From Yamagishiella unicocca (lineage: Eukaryota > Chlorophyta > Chlorophyceae > Chlamydomonadales > Volvocaceae): a stretch of 64,000 nucleotides of DNA. The translations under genes and the position numbers were made by a program. Under the pieces are notes generated by a model that worked only from the letters and a program-made list of their open reading frames with translations, did not search any database and was not told the origin of the DNA. Location of the stretch: contig BDSL01000029.1 of NCBI GenBank assembly GCA_003116995.1, positions 930,001-994,000 on the forward strand, written 5' to 3'. How positions within the stretch are numbered: the first letter of the stretch is position 1; each line of letters opens with the position of its first letter. This document shows positions 44,173 to 53,831 of the stretch, one piece after another.

Positions 44173-44600
44173 TTATACTTGGTTGAGAAGCTGATCGATC
44201 GTCGCATCCCCCAGAGATGCGAAAAATACTTTCTCACGCAAGTCTACGACGCGCCCCAGCTTCGCAGAGTTGTTCGGTGCCATTTGGTAGATAACAAACA
44301 ATGCGATGCAAGGGGTGACCGCATGGGGAGTTGAACGGGCTACTAGTTGTGTCAGCAGGTTTCGGACCCTAACCTTGGGAGTGTTTCCTTCATACTTGTA
44401 AGAGAAAGCAGTAGTAAAGCAGTGTATCATGTCCCTTCGACTGATCGTAACGCGAATATCACCATCTCATTCTGGGTCTCCACAACCGTGTCAACCGGAA
44501 TATGAAGTATATGAAATTTGGTTCCTCATCGATACGGAAGGGGCCTCTGATGTTCTAATTGTTGATTTAGATATGAACGGATCGATGCGAGCCCGTTGGC
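44173..44600 (-). pseudogene. Broken ORF in A+T-rich island
   Basis: An open frame from ATG 44430 to TAA/TAG at 44173 encodes 85 residues with YKYEGNTPKVRVRNLLTQLV, TPCIALFVIYQMAPNNSAK and DATIDQLLNQV. Reading extends upstream in frame through GDIRVTISRRD and, after a one-base frame change, through KFHILHIPVDTVVETQNEM, with a stop further up. This suggests a longer gene disabled by a frameshift and a stop. DNA from 43790 to 44600 is A+T-richer than the flanks. No family recognised. Confidence 0.4.
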
Positions 44601-44604
44601 ACAG

Positions 44605-46426
44605 CTGCTGTGATAGGAAGCCCCGTGACGAGCCGTGGCAGCGAGCTTGAGGTTACATTCCCCCCCGGATTGTGTATTGTGGGGCAAGTTGTGAGAAGTA
44701 TGGTGGCAGTATTCGGCACGTACACATTGATACGCACGTATCGTCTCCAATAAGGCACTCGCTCATGCCCACCATCGGTTAAGGGCAGCTTGTCACTTGA
44801 GAATCTACCCAAGGGCTGGGCGACATTAACATGATCTGCATGCGCTGAGTTGCCCACGATTCTCACATCTCTTTCGCCTTTTACTAAAGAGATCAGCGAA
44901 GGCAACTCACTGAAGGCGCCTCGATCCAATCTTTGCCGCGCTATTGCGCACCCCAATCAATATGATGTAACTCAGCGGGTACGCTGTCATCTATGGAATA
45001 TGTGATGAAACACCACTCGGTGGGCCATCCCCTCCAGAGTTGAATGCAAACTACACCGCCAGCTGTATGACACTCTTAAATGCTTTACTTTGCCCTACAG
45101 CGCTCCCAATGCAAAAAGGCTGGTGGTGCTTGCACTTGACCTGCGCCGCCTCAAAAGGGGCCGCGTGCGCAGGCAACGATCCTATTTAGGTAACCGAGGC
45201 CGGGAATGAGTCAGCGAAAGGCAGCAGACGGAATCTTCTAGAGATCGCTGGGAAACCTGCGCCAGTAGTAAAGCAATTACTGCCGCAAGTACCAAATGAT
45301 GGCTAGGGTACCGGTAGCCAGCAGCGAGCGCTCCCTACCTTGAAGGCCTTCCCCAGCGCCAGGAGGTGCTTCTCCCAGTCTTCCATCTGGGGGGAGGGGA
45401 TGAAGGGTTTTAGGGATGCAAGAAAGACCCGGTTAGCCGTTTCGACGTGCGTGGGAAGTGTATCGGAGGGGAGGGGTAAACGGGCGGGGAGGGGAGGTAG
45501 GATTGTGGCACTCGCAACACACTAGCGGAGCAACGAACCAGGAAGGAGTCCCCACTACTCTGCACTACAAAACCAACCACGCCACGGAAAGACCCGACTT
45601 ATCGTTACGAATATAGTGAGTAAATATAGGGCAGTTTATCGCGAGCGACGATACTGCCGTAATTGCGTGGAAGCAGAGTGCCTCTGATGCGGCTGACGTA
45701 CGTGTACGGCAGGAAGCGGCCTGGTCGATATTATTAGGGCAACCTTTTCGCGGGCTTCTTAACTGCCGTCTGTGTCTTTCAAATACTAAGAGGCGTTGTC
45801 CCTCTGTTGGCGACGGTGGCCTCTACAGTGCCCAACCCTCCCACCCGGGGATTCCCGCTGCGGGCTGTGCACGGTCGCCGCCGGCGGTTGCGTCCTAATT
45901 GCTTCTGGTCGGTGTCTCTACGTGCGGTCTGCTGCCGTGCGGTGGGGCGAGTCTTCTCGATTGTTGTTGTTGTAACGTTTACAGTGGTTTCCAGACCAAG
46001 AGGTAGAACCATTGATGGTGGTGTAGATATATAGTGGCGCGCAGCGCCTGGGTTGCGCAGCGACTCTCGGTGCGTGCAACACGGGTACTGGCAGAACAGT
46101 CGGCCACTAGTGCAGTTTTGTAACCGGCGGGGTTTTCGGTGGTTTGGGAATTCTTGTGAGGCGGTGACTGGGAGCTGAGTGCCGATCGTAGCTCGGCCTC
46201 CCACGGGGGACTTCGGGGCTTCTTTGACGAACTTTGGCGGCCACCAACTGGCCTCGTGTTTGTTATCTGCTGTAACGTAATGTGGCAGTAAGGAGCGATA
46301 AGCCACATTGATACAGGTACCTGCAAAACAAACGCGGGACACCCTCTTCTCGTCCAAAAATACAAGCCGGTTGGCCCGGCCGCCCGGCGGGCCCGGCCCG
46401 GCCTGGCCTGGCCCCGCCTTCCGCCG
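44605..46426 (+). repeat. Array unit 1 of ~1.5-1.8 kb direct repeats
   Basis: The unit start is defined by GTGATAGGAAGCCCCGTGACGA. Landmarks in order: CGCCTTTTACTAAAGAGATC, AAAAAGGCTGGTGGTG, AGTAGTAAAGCAATTACTGC, CAGGAGGTGCTTCTCCCAGT, AGAGGCGTTGTCCCTCTGT, GCGCGCAGCGCCTGGGT and CTCCCACGGGGGACTTCGGG. The same order recurs in units 2 and 3. Minus-strand exon-like pieces include GAFSELPSLISLVKGERD, CTHHQPFCIG...QSKVFKSVIKLA and MEDWEKHLLALDKAFK. A ~50-bp LINE 3' end is embedded at 45965-46012. Confidence 0.85.
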
Positions 46427-46970
46427 TGATAGGAAGCCCCGTGACGAGCCCAGGCCAGGTTACATTACCCCCGGATAGTGTATTGTGGGGCAAGTTATAA
46501 GAAGTATGGCGGCAGTATTCGGTGCGTCACATTGATACGCACGCATCGTCTCCAATAAGGCAATCGCTCATACCCACCATCGGTTGAGGGCAGCTTGTCA
46601 CTTGCGAAATTACCCCCAGGACTGGGCGACATTCCATGGTTCTACATGCGCTGAGTTGCCCACGATTCTCATATCTCTTTCGCCTTTTACTAAAGAGATC
46701 AGCGAAGGCAACTCACGGAAGGCGCCTCGATCCAATCTTTGCTGCGCTATTGCGCACCCCAATCAATATTATGTAACTCAACGGTACGCTTTCATTTATG
46801 GAATATTTGATGAAACACCACTCGGTGGGCCATCCTTCAAAAACGATATCGCCAGCTTTATTACACTCTTAAATACTTTGCTTTGCCCTACAGCGCTCCC
46901 AATACAAAAAGGCTGGTGGTGCGTGCACTTGAGCAGACGGAATCTTCTAGAGATCGCTGGGAAACCTATT
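46427..46970 (+). repeat. Array unit 2, left part
   Basis: Same landmarks as unit 1 up to GATCGCTGGGAAACCT, then unrelated sequence. The remaining part of this unit resumes at 53832 (AGTAGTAAAGCAATTAATGC), so 46971-53831 is an insertion into one unit. Confidence 0.8.
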
Positions 46971-48009
46971 GTTTGCATGCTCAATCATGCATGGCCTAGT
47001 TAGCCACGTCAGATGCTCAGACCACCCCACATGTCGCCGCTCCACTGCACATCATATTTTCGCCAACCATGCTCATCAAAACGGTTCGATGAGCATGGCC
47101 GTAAAAGGGACAAGCAAGGGAGCTTCCACATTGCGATTTATTACATACCCTCGCTCCAGCGTTTCACAGCATGTCAAGAGATAATGGTACGTGCCCTAGC
47201 CCTGCCAAGACAGCCATGTGATGCTTAATTGCTTGTGATTGGCCACATGGCCCTACCTTGTAAGACCCCCCGCTTTGCCCCCTGTGCTCCTTTCACCATC
47301 ACTGTTGTTCGAGTCCTGCGTCGTCCACCCATTTTGCCAACCCACGAGTTTCCTCACATACCACCCATTGCTCCAGCGCTCTCAACATTTCTTCATCTCC
47401 CTCACATTCGTTCGGCCGAATATATGTCCATCCAACTACCCAGTACCAGCAAGGCCTGCCCTTCACCAAATCGCCCTCCCATCCGCGGTATGCGTCAAAA
47501 GACCACCATGGATTGCACCTGTACAGCCAGGGTGCTGCCCACGAGCCAAACACACTTAATTGGCCTCGGCGCCATGCCGCCTGCGCTCCACTTGGTCCTC
47601 CGCCCCCGGTCCGCCGTCGGCGGCGACTGGTGCAGTGATCTGGAAGTCTCGGTTGGCACTGCGTTTGGCGCCCTTCATCAGGTTGACGCCCTGGGCCTGC
47701 AATGGAGCAGAGAGTACCGGTACATCGGTGAAGCGGCAAAACGGACAAGTGTTTTCGAGCTGAAGAAGGGTTAAAATCCTCAACATGTTGCGAAACTTGG
47801 TGTGATGACGACTGGACACCGGAGCGCGATGTGTGCCGCGGATGTGTAGCTGGGTTGAGTGGCGAGAGGGCGCAGGGCACACAGGAACCCGATGATGACT
47901 TGCAGTGCGTGTCCGTGACCACACCGTTGTGTACGTATCGTGTTGGGCATTGGTTGCCTTGACAAAATAACAAAAGGCCCCGGCTCTTCGTGTCCCGCGT
48001 TGTCGGAAC
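46971..48009. mobile_element. ~1-kb insert into array unit 2, identity unknown
   Basis: The sequence between unit 2 left and the Gypsy 5' LTR is unique in the window. A minus frame at 47556-47760 reads LENTCPFCRFTDVPVLSAPL and NLMKGAKRSANRDFQ, with a possible CxxC. A plus frame at 47229-47774 overlaps it. I see no terminal inverted repeats. It could be a captured gene piece or an older element; the Gypsy then landed near its right end. Confidence 0.4.
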
Positions 48010-48326
48010 TTGTTGTATCACGCCTGTGTGGCGCGGTGCAGAGTTACGCCTGTGTGGCGTGACGGTCACTCCTGTGTGGAGTGCAACGGATGCTTCGACA
48101 ACCAGGCGCATTGACTGTGTGTCAGTGCGGTAGCTTCGGCTACTGGTAGTGGACCTGTGTGGTCCCGCTGATGTTTCATCGGTTGGAGGTTATGGCTATG
48201 GCGAGGCCTGGAGGACGTCGAACTGTGTGTACGACGTCGAGCGCTCGCTGTGTCTAGACGGGTCGCTCTTTCTCTAACCGGTAGTTCTCACTACCACCAA
48301 ATCTGGACTCTGGCTGGTATACATCA
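48010..48326 (+). repeat. 5' LTR of the Gypsy chromovirus
   Basis: Begins TTGTTGTATCACGCC and ends GGTATACATCA. It contains short CCTGTGTGG(C/A) internal repeats. It pairs with 53506-53822 and differs by only a few substitutions. Confidence 0.92.
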
Positions 48327-48595
48327 ACTGGTATCGAGACGGCTTTCCTGGGATTTATCCTTTACGTTTCCGCCATAACATGTCTGACTGGGAGATGGAC
48401 GACTTCGCCGGTATGGCCGCGTAACCTGCTCGTTGCTTGTTTTTCTTGCGCTCGCGCAACTTTTCAAGCTTCTTGCAGACGCTGAGCCGACGCTGTGCAT
48501 TTGCGGTCGGCCTCTCCTTGTCGACAAGGGCACTGACCCTGTTTTCAGCGACAAGGGTAGGGGCTCTCCTTTATCCTTGCTGCTGAGATTGTAGA

Positions 48596-50250
48596 ATGGA
48601 CCTAGTTGATATGTTCGGGTTCGCTGGGTGGGCCGCGGCTCTTCCTCAGGTTGTTCCTGCGGGAGGCCAACAGGTCAATCTTCCGTTAGGACCACCCGCG
48701 CCTGCTGCACCTGTTGCGCCTGCGCCACTTAACCCACCAGCACCCGTGGCGATTCTTGTAGGCGGTGCTGCCCCTGTTGCAGTCGGGGCCGGCGTTTTGC
48801 CTGCCGGTCCGCAAGTGCAACTGCCGGCACCTGTCGGACTAGCTCCCGTAGCTGCCCTTCCCGCGCCTGCTGTCAATGTGGTTGATGATAACCCTGCCCT
48901 TTTGCAGCCGCGCGTAGAGCAGCCTAGTGGTTCTTTCCGCCTTGACGCTGTTGCGCCCGCCATTCACCCTTCGCCTGCATGCAGCCACTCAGCTTGACGC
49001 CTCTGAGCTCGCTACGGGTGGATTCCCGGCCTTTGCCGCGATGGGTAACGGCGCGTCTCGTGGCGCCGCTGTGGTGGACGCTCTTTTTCGGGTGAATGTT
49101 CCGTCGCCCACGCTTTCGATTGCCGCGAAGGAAAGTCCAAAGGCGCGACCGACGACCCAGGGGGCAACCCCTCAATACCATCCTGGGCAACGTCCTAATC
49201 AGCCATCGCGTCAGCTGCAGGAGCAGGGGGAGCCTTCTCCTTCTTACCGCGCCCCCCCTGAAAACGATTGCCCTTGCGCTTCTTATCCTGCGACTGCTGC
49301 TGACGCTGCTGCGAGCCCGGCGGAGGCCGGGGCCCCACTACCGAACAATCGGCCGCAATGTGGCCCATAACCCCACACTTGTAGCACTTCTTATCTGCAT
49401 GGCGGGGGTTTCACCCCGCGACCGTGGCGGCGACAACGGGAGCGGCGGGAGCTCGACGATGCTTGCGGCCAGGAGCGGGCTCCTCGTAGCCCTCATCGTC
49501 GCTCCCCTGCGCAGCCACCACCGAGTGCAGGCGTAACGCAGCGCGCGAACGTTTAGCGGCGGCAACTCCGGCGGCGTGTTGAAGTTCCTTGCCTAGGGCG
49601 TGTTCGCTTTGCTCCTCAGCTTTTCTCGCCGGAGCATGTCACTCGCGAGTATTTGAGTGCTAACAACCATCGCATGCGCCCCCGAGACACCGTTGCCGCG
49701 TACTGCAGCCGCTTTGAGGCAAAGTTGTCTCACATTCCCAACGTGTCGGAGGGCGAGCGCATGTTCTGGTTCAGGGCTGGCTGAACTGAGTCCCTTGCCT
49801 CGGAGTGCGCTACCGACCACCTCGGCCAAGAGTTTCCCTCGTACGCCGCTTTGGTCCAGCACGCCCTAGGCAAGGAGCTCAACACGCCGCCGGAGTTGCC
49901 GCCGCTAAACGTTCGCGCGCTGCGTTACGCCTGCACTCGGTGGTGGCTGCGCAGGAGAGCGACGATGAGGGCCACGAGGAGCCCGCTCCTGGTCGCAAGC
50001 GTCGTTGCGCTCCCGCCGCTCCCATTGTCGCCGCCACGGTCGCGGGGGGAAACCCCCGCCATGCAGATAAGAAGTGCTACAAGTGTGGGGTGCGGCCGAT
50101 TGTTCGGTAGTGGGGCCCCGGCCTCCGCCGGGCTCGCAGCAGTCTCAGCAGCAGTCGCAGGATAAGACGCGCAAGGGCAATCGTTTTCAGCGGGGGCGCG
50201 GTAAGAAGGAGAAGGCTCCCCCTGCTCCTGCAGCTGACGCGATGGCTGAT
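48596..50250 (+). pseudogene. gag: gag of the Gypsy chromovirus (broken)
   Basis: ATG at 48596 starts a Pro/Ala/Val-rich N-terminus (MDLVDMFGFAGWAAALPQV) of 133 codons that stops near 48997. Capsid-like sequence resumes at about 49640-49900 (RDTVAAYCSRFEAKLSHIPN, SEGERMFWFRAG, then a stop, EFPSYAALVQHALGKEL). The part between is replaced by an inverted copy of the downstream gag segment. In the sense copy the zinc knuckle (CYKCG) is ruined by a 13-nt deletion near 50090. Gag normally forms the particle; this one cannot be made intact. Confidence 0.8.
49127..49602 (-). repeat. Inverted duplication in gag, arm 1 (antisense)
   Basis: Reverse complement of 49860-50321, arms about 470 bp with scattered differences. 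Read on the minus strand it encodes the gag C-terminal/nucleocapsid region with an intact CCHC knuckle (CYKCGVMGHIAADC). Arm 2 lacks the 13 nt covering the His. Confidence 0.9.
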
Positions 50251-50321
50251 TAGGACGTTGCCCAGGATGGTATTGAGGGGTTGCCCCCTGGGTCGTCGGT
50301 CGCGCCTTTGGACTTTCCTTC
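49860..50321 (+). repeat. Inverted duplication in gag, arm 2 (sense)
   Basis: Partner of 49127-49602 with a 257-bp spacer. The sense arm begins CACGCCCTAGGCAAGGAG and ends CCTTTGGACTTTCCTTC, continuing into the pol-proximal region. The repeat can form a long hairpin. Confidence 0.9.
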
Positions 50322-51015
50322 TCGTCGTTTAGTCCGCGCGATCCTTCCAGTTTTGCTTGACCGTATCGAACAGTTAGTGGGCCGGCGTTTCTCGTTTGAC
50401 GCCACTGCTGTGTGTGCGGGCTTTCAAGACTGCTGTAACTTGTTCGTCCCGCGAGGCCGGCCCCTACCTTCTGTCGATCTCGGTGGGCACACGGTATGGT
50501 CTGTCCCCTCCTCAGCTCGGCATTTGCGTCGTTTCCTAGAGCATTATCGTACCTGCAAGCGTCGGCGTCCTGACACTGCGATTGGTTTGCTGTTACCTGC
50601 TCACGTCGCCGCCCGCGCTTCTGGTCTGCTCTCAGGTATGCGCCAAGTGCTTCGCTTCGAGTCTGGTACTGCTTTATTTAATGGGCTGAATTTAGAGGGC
50701 CGTCCGGTCGCGTTGCCTGGCTTTCCGTATGCCGCTGAGGTCTGGTACAATGCCCCTAACGCTCCCGTGCCAGTCCCCTCTGAGCCGTGCCTTGCGGTTT
50801 TGCTAGCGCAAGCTACCTCCGACGCAGGTCTCTCTTTGCCCCTTGTTAACGTACGCCTTGGTGGGATGCCTTTACTTGACTTAATCGACTCCGGTGCTAG
50901 TCATGACTTCATTAGCGCGGAGTTCGTCGATCGTCTACACCTGGCCGTGCGTCCGTGTGAATGGAAGCATGTTCACCTGGCTGATGGCGGTAAGCAGGCT
51001 TCGGGTTACGGTTGA
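50281..51015 (+). pseudogene. Gypsy protease region
   Basis: Open frame of 244 codons. The retropepsin motif DSGASHDFIS lies at about 50887-50916, preceded by PLVNVRLGGMPLLDLI. The frame ends shortly after (KQASGYG then stop), so it is not joined to reverse transcriptase here. Retropepsins cut Gag-Pol; the aspartate is present, but the polyprotein context is lost. Confidence 0.8.
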
Positions 51016-51075
51016 CCCGTACGTTCTGCCTGCTTTAACGGATACTGCTGGGTGCATCTTAGGTAACTCAACCCC

Positions 51076-51687
51076 GTGCTTGATTTTGCTTCGCGGTGCT
51101 TGCGCCTGCGCAAGGGGGCTACGGTTTGTCGCGTGCCTTTGCTGTCGGGGATGGGGACCAACCCGTCTGAGGGGGAGGCACCCTGCGTGAATTTTGCCGC
51201 TGCTGCTTTGTGCCAACACCCAGAAACTCCCGCCCTCGTGGGTCGAAAAGACGCTAAACGTATGCTTCGCAAAGGTGCCGATGCTTTGTTGGTGCGCCCC
51301 AAGCTGTGCTTAAACGCCGTTGTGCCTGAGACCCCCGATCCCGACGTTGTTGCGGTTTTGGAGGAGTACGCAGATGTGTTTCGGGAGATTCCAGGTCTGC
51401 CCCCCGTCCGCCCTGTGGATCACACCATTCCGCTCATGCCTGGTACGCATCCGGTGTCGTGTCGCATGTATCGGCTGAGTCAACCGGAATTGGATGAGGT
51501 CAAGAGGCAAGTAACGGACTTGTTGCGTAAGGGGATGGTTAGGCCTAGCACTTCTCCGTACTCTGCGCCCATCTTGTTCGTGGGTAAGAAGGATGGGACC
51601 CTACGCATGTGTATTGATTACCGCAGGTTAAACGCTGTGACCGTGAAGGAGTCCCTACTCTTAATCGCCGCCAGGCCCGTTGGATAA
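51076..51687 (+). pseudogene. Gypsy reverse transcriptase, N-terminal part only
   Basis: The typical Ty3/Gypsy RT start is present ([57 protein letters not shown]). Sequence then jumps at about 51650-51660 directly to the end of RNase H ([18 protein letters not shown]) in another frame. Fingers motifs remain, but the catalytic YxDD palm, thumb, connection and most of RNase H are deleted, so no polymerase can be made. Confidence 0.88.
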
Positions 51688-51692
51688 AGTAT

Positions 51693-52928
51693 ATGGCGCG
51701 CTTTAATTATACGTGGGAATACTGTGCGGGTACGCTTAATATCGCTGACGCTTTGAGTCGTCACCCTTCGTTGCACCTAGTTGCGCTGAATGCTGTCACA
51801 CGTCGTCAGTCGTCCGCACGCGCTGTCACACCTGCTGGCTTATCCGAGCGGGTTCGCAGTGCGTATGCGTCTGATCCCTGGTTTGCTGATCCTGCTAACA
51901 CCGCCTCGCTTGTCTCTGAGCACGGTCTTTGGCTCCGCTCTGAGGGCGACAAGCGCCTTGTGGTGGTGCCTCATGATGACTTGCTGCGGCGAGACATCCT
52001 GGCGCGCTACCATGAGGATCCGTTGGCTGGTCACCCGGGTTCTACGCGCCTGCTGGAGATGGTTCGTCGCGTCTTTTGGTGGCCTCGGATGGCCCGCGAC
52101 GCTGCTAACTACGTGACTTTGTGTGACACCTGCCAGCGTAACAAGCCCCTGTCCGGTAAGCCGCATGGGCTGTTGCAACCTTTGCCAATTCTTAATAACC
52201 CGTGGGAGAGTGTTTCTTCAGATTACGTTGTTGCGCTTCCCAAAACTGAGGGGGGATACGACGCCATTTTGGTGCTTGTTGATCGCCTCACGAAGATGGT
52301 GCACTTCGCGCCGTGCACGACGACTGTTACGGCCGAGCAGACGGCCCGCTTGTTTTACGATAACGTTGTACGTCTTCACGGTGTGCCCCAGTCTGTCGTG
52401 TCGGATCGTGGCCCTCAGTTTGCGAGTAAGTTTTGGGACGCGTTAGGTGCGCAAGTGAACATGCGCACAAACCTGTCGACGGCGTATCACCCCCAGTCTG
52501 ACGGCCAAACTGAACGCATGAACCGGACGTTGGGCGATATGTTGCGTAACTTCGCCGGGCTCAATCCGACTGCTTGGGATACGTACCTTAGTGCGGCAGA
52601 GTTTGCCATGAATAACGCTGTGAACCGGTCGACGGGACAGTCGCCCTTTTTCCTAAATTACGGCTATCATCCCCCGGTGCCTGTGTGGCGCGAGATGTCC
52701 CGGTTCCGGCAGCCAAGGTGTTCGTGCGGTCCTTCGCCGAACAGCTCTCAGACGCGAAGCGTTGTTTGGAAGCTGCGCAGCAACGTACTGCGGAGTACTA
52801 CAACCGCGACAAGAAGGACGTACGCTTTGTGCCAGGTCAGTTGGTGTCGCTCAGCACTAAGAACCTGCGTCCCCTGGCGGTTGGTCCCCGAAAGTTGTTG
52901 CCGAGGTGGGTGGGTCCGTACCCTGTGA
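51693..52928 (+). pseudogene. Gypsy RNase H tail and integrase
   Basis: Begins with the RNase H end (CAGTLNIADALSRHPS). An HHCC zinc-binding module follows (HEDPLAGHPGSTRLLEMVRR, then CDTCQRNK). The integrase core has all three acidic positions: SSDYVVALP (~52219), SDRGPQFASKFWD (~52403) and HPQSDGQTERMN (~52489). Near 52685 a frameshift moves the correct reading to the frame starting at 52685 (FAEQLSDAKRCLEAAQQRTA, GQLVSLSTKNLRP, HPTFHVSLLRPYR), the SH3-like C-terminal domain. Confidence 0.9.
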
Positions 52929-53083
52929 AACGCATGGTGGGTTCCGTTGTTGCGGAGTTGCAGTTGCCCGCGGATATGCGCATTCACCCTACCTTTCATG
53001 TGTCATTGCTGCGGCCGTATCGCGCGGAAGCCGGTGCCGGGCCCTCTGACGCTGACACACCCGCTGTTGAGTCCACTCCTCTT
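52685..53083 (+). pseudogene. Integrase C-terminal domain (shifted frame)
   Basis: This frame continues the integrase after the frameshift with the GPY/F-like stretch RKLLPRWVGPYPVKRMVG and the chromovirus-typical HPTFHVSLLRPY. It is interrupted at about 53084 by a LINE 3' fragment. Confidence 0.85.
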
Positions 53084-53262
53084 TTTTGTTGTAACGGTTA
53101 CAGTGGGTTCCAGACCAAGAGGGAGAACCATCGGGCGCATCGCCTGACACTGAACAAGACGGAGGAAACAAAAACCGACCTGCACCGGAACAAAGGCAAA
53201 CCACCAGAACACCGAATCGACAGGCCGTAGGCACACAGAGCAGCAGCCAGCACTCCTGTTGC
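53084..53262 (-). mobile_element. LINE 3' fragment inserted in Gypsy pol
   Basis: About 180 bp of LINE 3' UTR in minus orientation, tail to the left (TTTTTTGTTGTAACGG), including GGAACCCACTGTAACC on the minus strand. CACTCCT occurs on both sides of the insert, a possible target duplication. It post-dates the Gypsy insertion. Confidence 0.85.
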
Positions 53263-53503
53263 TTGGCTCAGTAACCAGTCGTTCTTTACTGTGGAGCGCA
53301 TTTTGGATATCGCGTTCGACGGCTTGGTTCTGGGCGACGCAAGCGCAACGTGCACGAGTACTTGGTCAAGTGGGCTGGCTACCCGTCGGAGGACAACAGT
53401 TGGGAACCGGCAGGGAACTTTACTCCGGACATGGCAGTAGAGCTTGAGGCCGCCCGGACGCGGGCTAAGGACTCGGCGAGGACGCTGCGACCAGAGGGGG
53501 GAT
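53263..53503 (+). pseudogene. Chromodomain at the Gypsy pol C-terminus
   Basis: After the LINE fragment the frame reads VERILDIAFRRLGS, HEYLVKWAGYPSEDNSWEP and AVELEAARTRAKDSARTLR to a TAG just before the 3' LTR. The aromatic/Trp spacing matches a chromodomain, which in chromoviruses guides integration to modified histones. Confidence 0.85.
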
Positions 53504-53505
53504 AG

Positions 53506-53822
53506 TTGTTGTATCACGCCTGTGTGGCGCGGTGCAGAGTTACGCCTGTGTGGCGTGACGGTCACTCCTGTGTGGAGTGCAACGGATGCTTCGGCAACCG
53601 GGCGCATTGACTGTGTGTCAGTGTGGTAGCTTCGGCTACTGGTAGTGGACCTGTGTGGTCCCGCTGATGTTTCATCGGTTGGAGGTCATGGCTATGACGA
53701 GGCCTGGAGGACGTCGAACTGTGTGTACGACGTCGAGCGCTCGCTGTGTCAAGACGGCTCGCTCTTTCTCTAACCGGTAGTTCTCACTACCACCAAATCT
53801 GGACTTTGGATGGTATACATCA
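53506..53822 (+). repeat. 3' LTR of the Gypsy chromovirus
   Basis: Same length as the 5' LTR with only a handful of substitutions; flanked on the right by GAACGAATGG. Confidence 0.92.
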
Positions 53823-53831
53823 GAACGAATG

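Larger units (their letters stand above)
48010..53822 (+). mobile_element. Decayed Ty3/Gypsy chromovirus
   Basis: Two 316-317 bp LTRs (48010-48326 and 53506-53822; inner TG...CA) with few differences flank the element. GAAC adjoins both outer ends, a likely 4-bp target duplication. A primer-binding-like TGGTATCGAGAC follows the 5' LTR, and a purine tract (CCAGAGGGGGGATAG) precedes the 3' LTR. Order: gag, protease, partial RT, RNase H tail, integrase, chromodomain. It is defective: an inverted duplication in gag, a large RT/RNase H deletion near 51655, frameshifts, and a LINE fragment in the pol 3' end. Confidence 0.92.

Noticed and set aside
48927..49536. Plus-strand ORFs after the first gag segment
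   Set aside because: They read through the antisense arm of the gag inverted duplication; the real coding direction there is minus.
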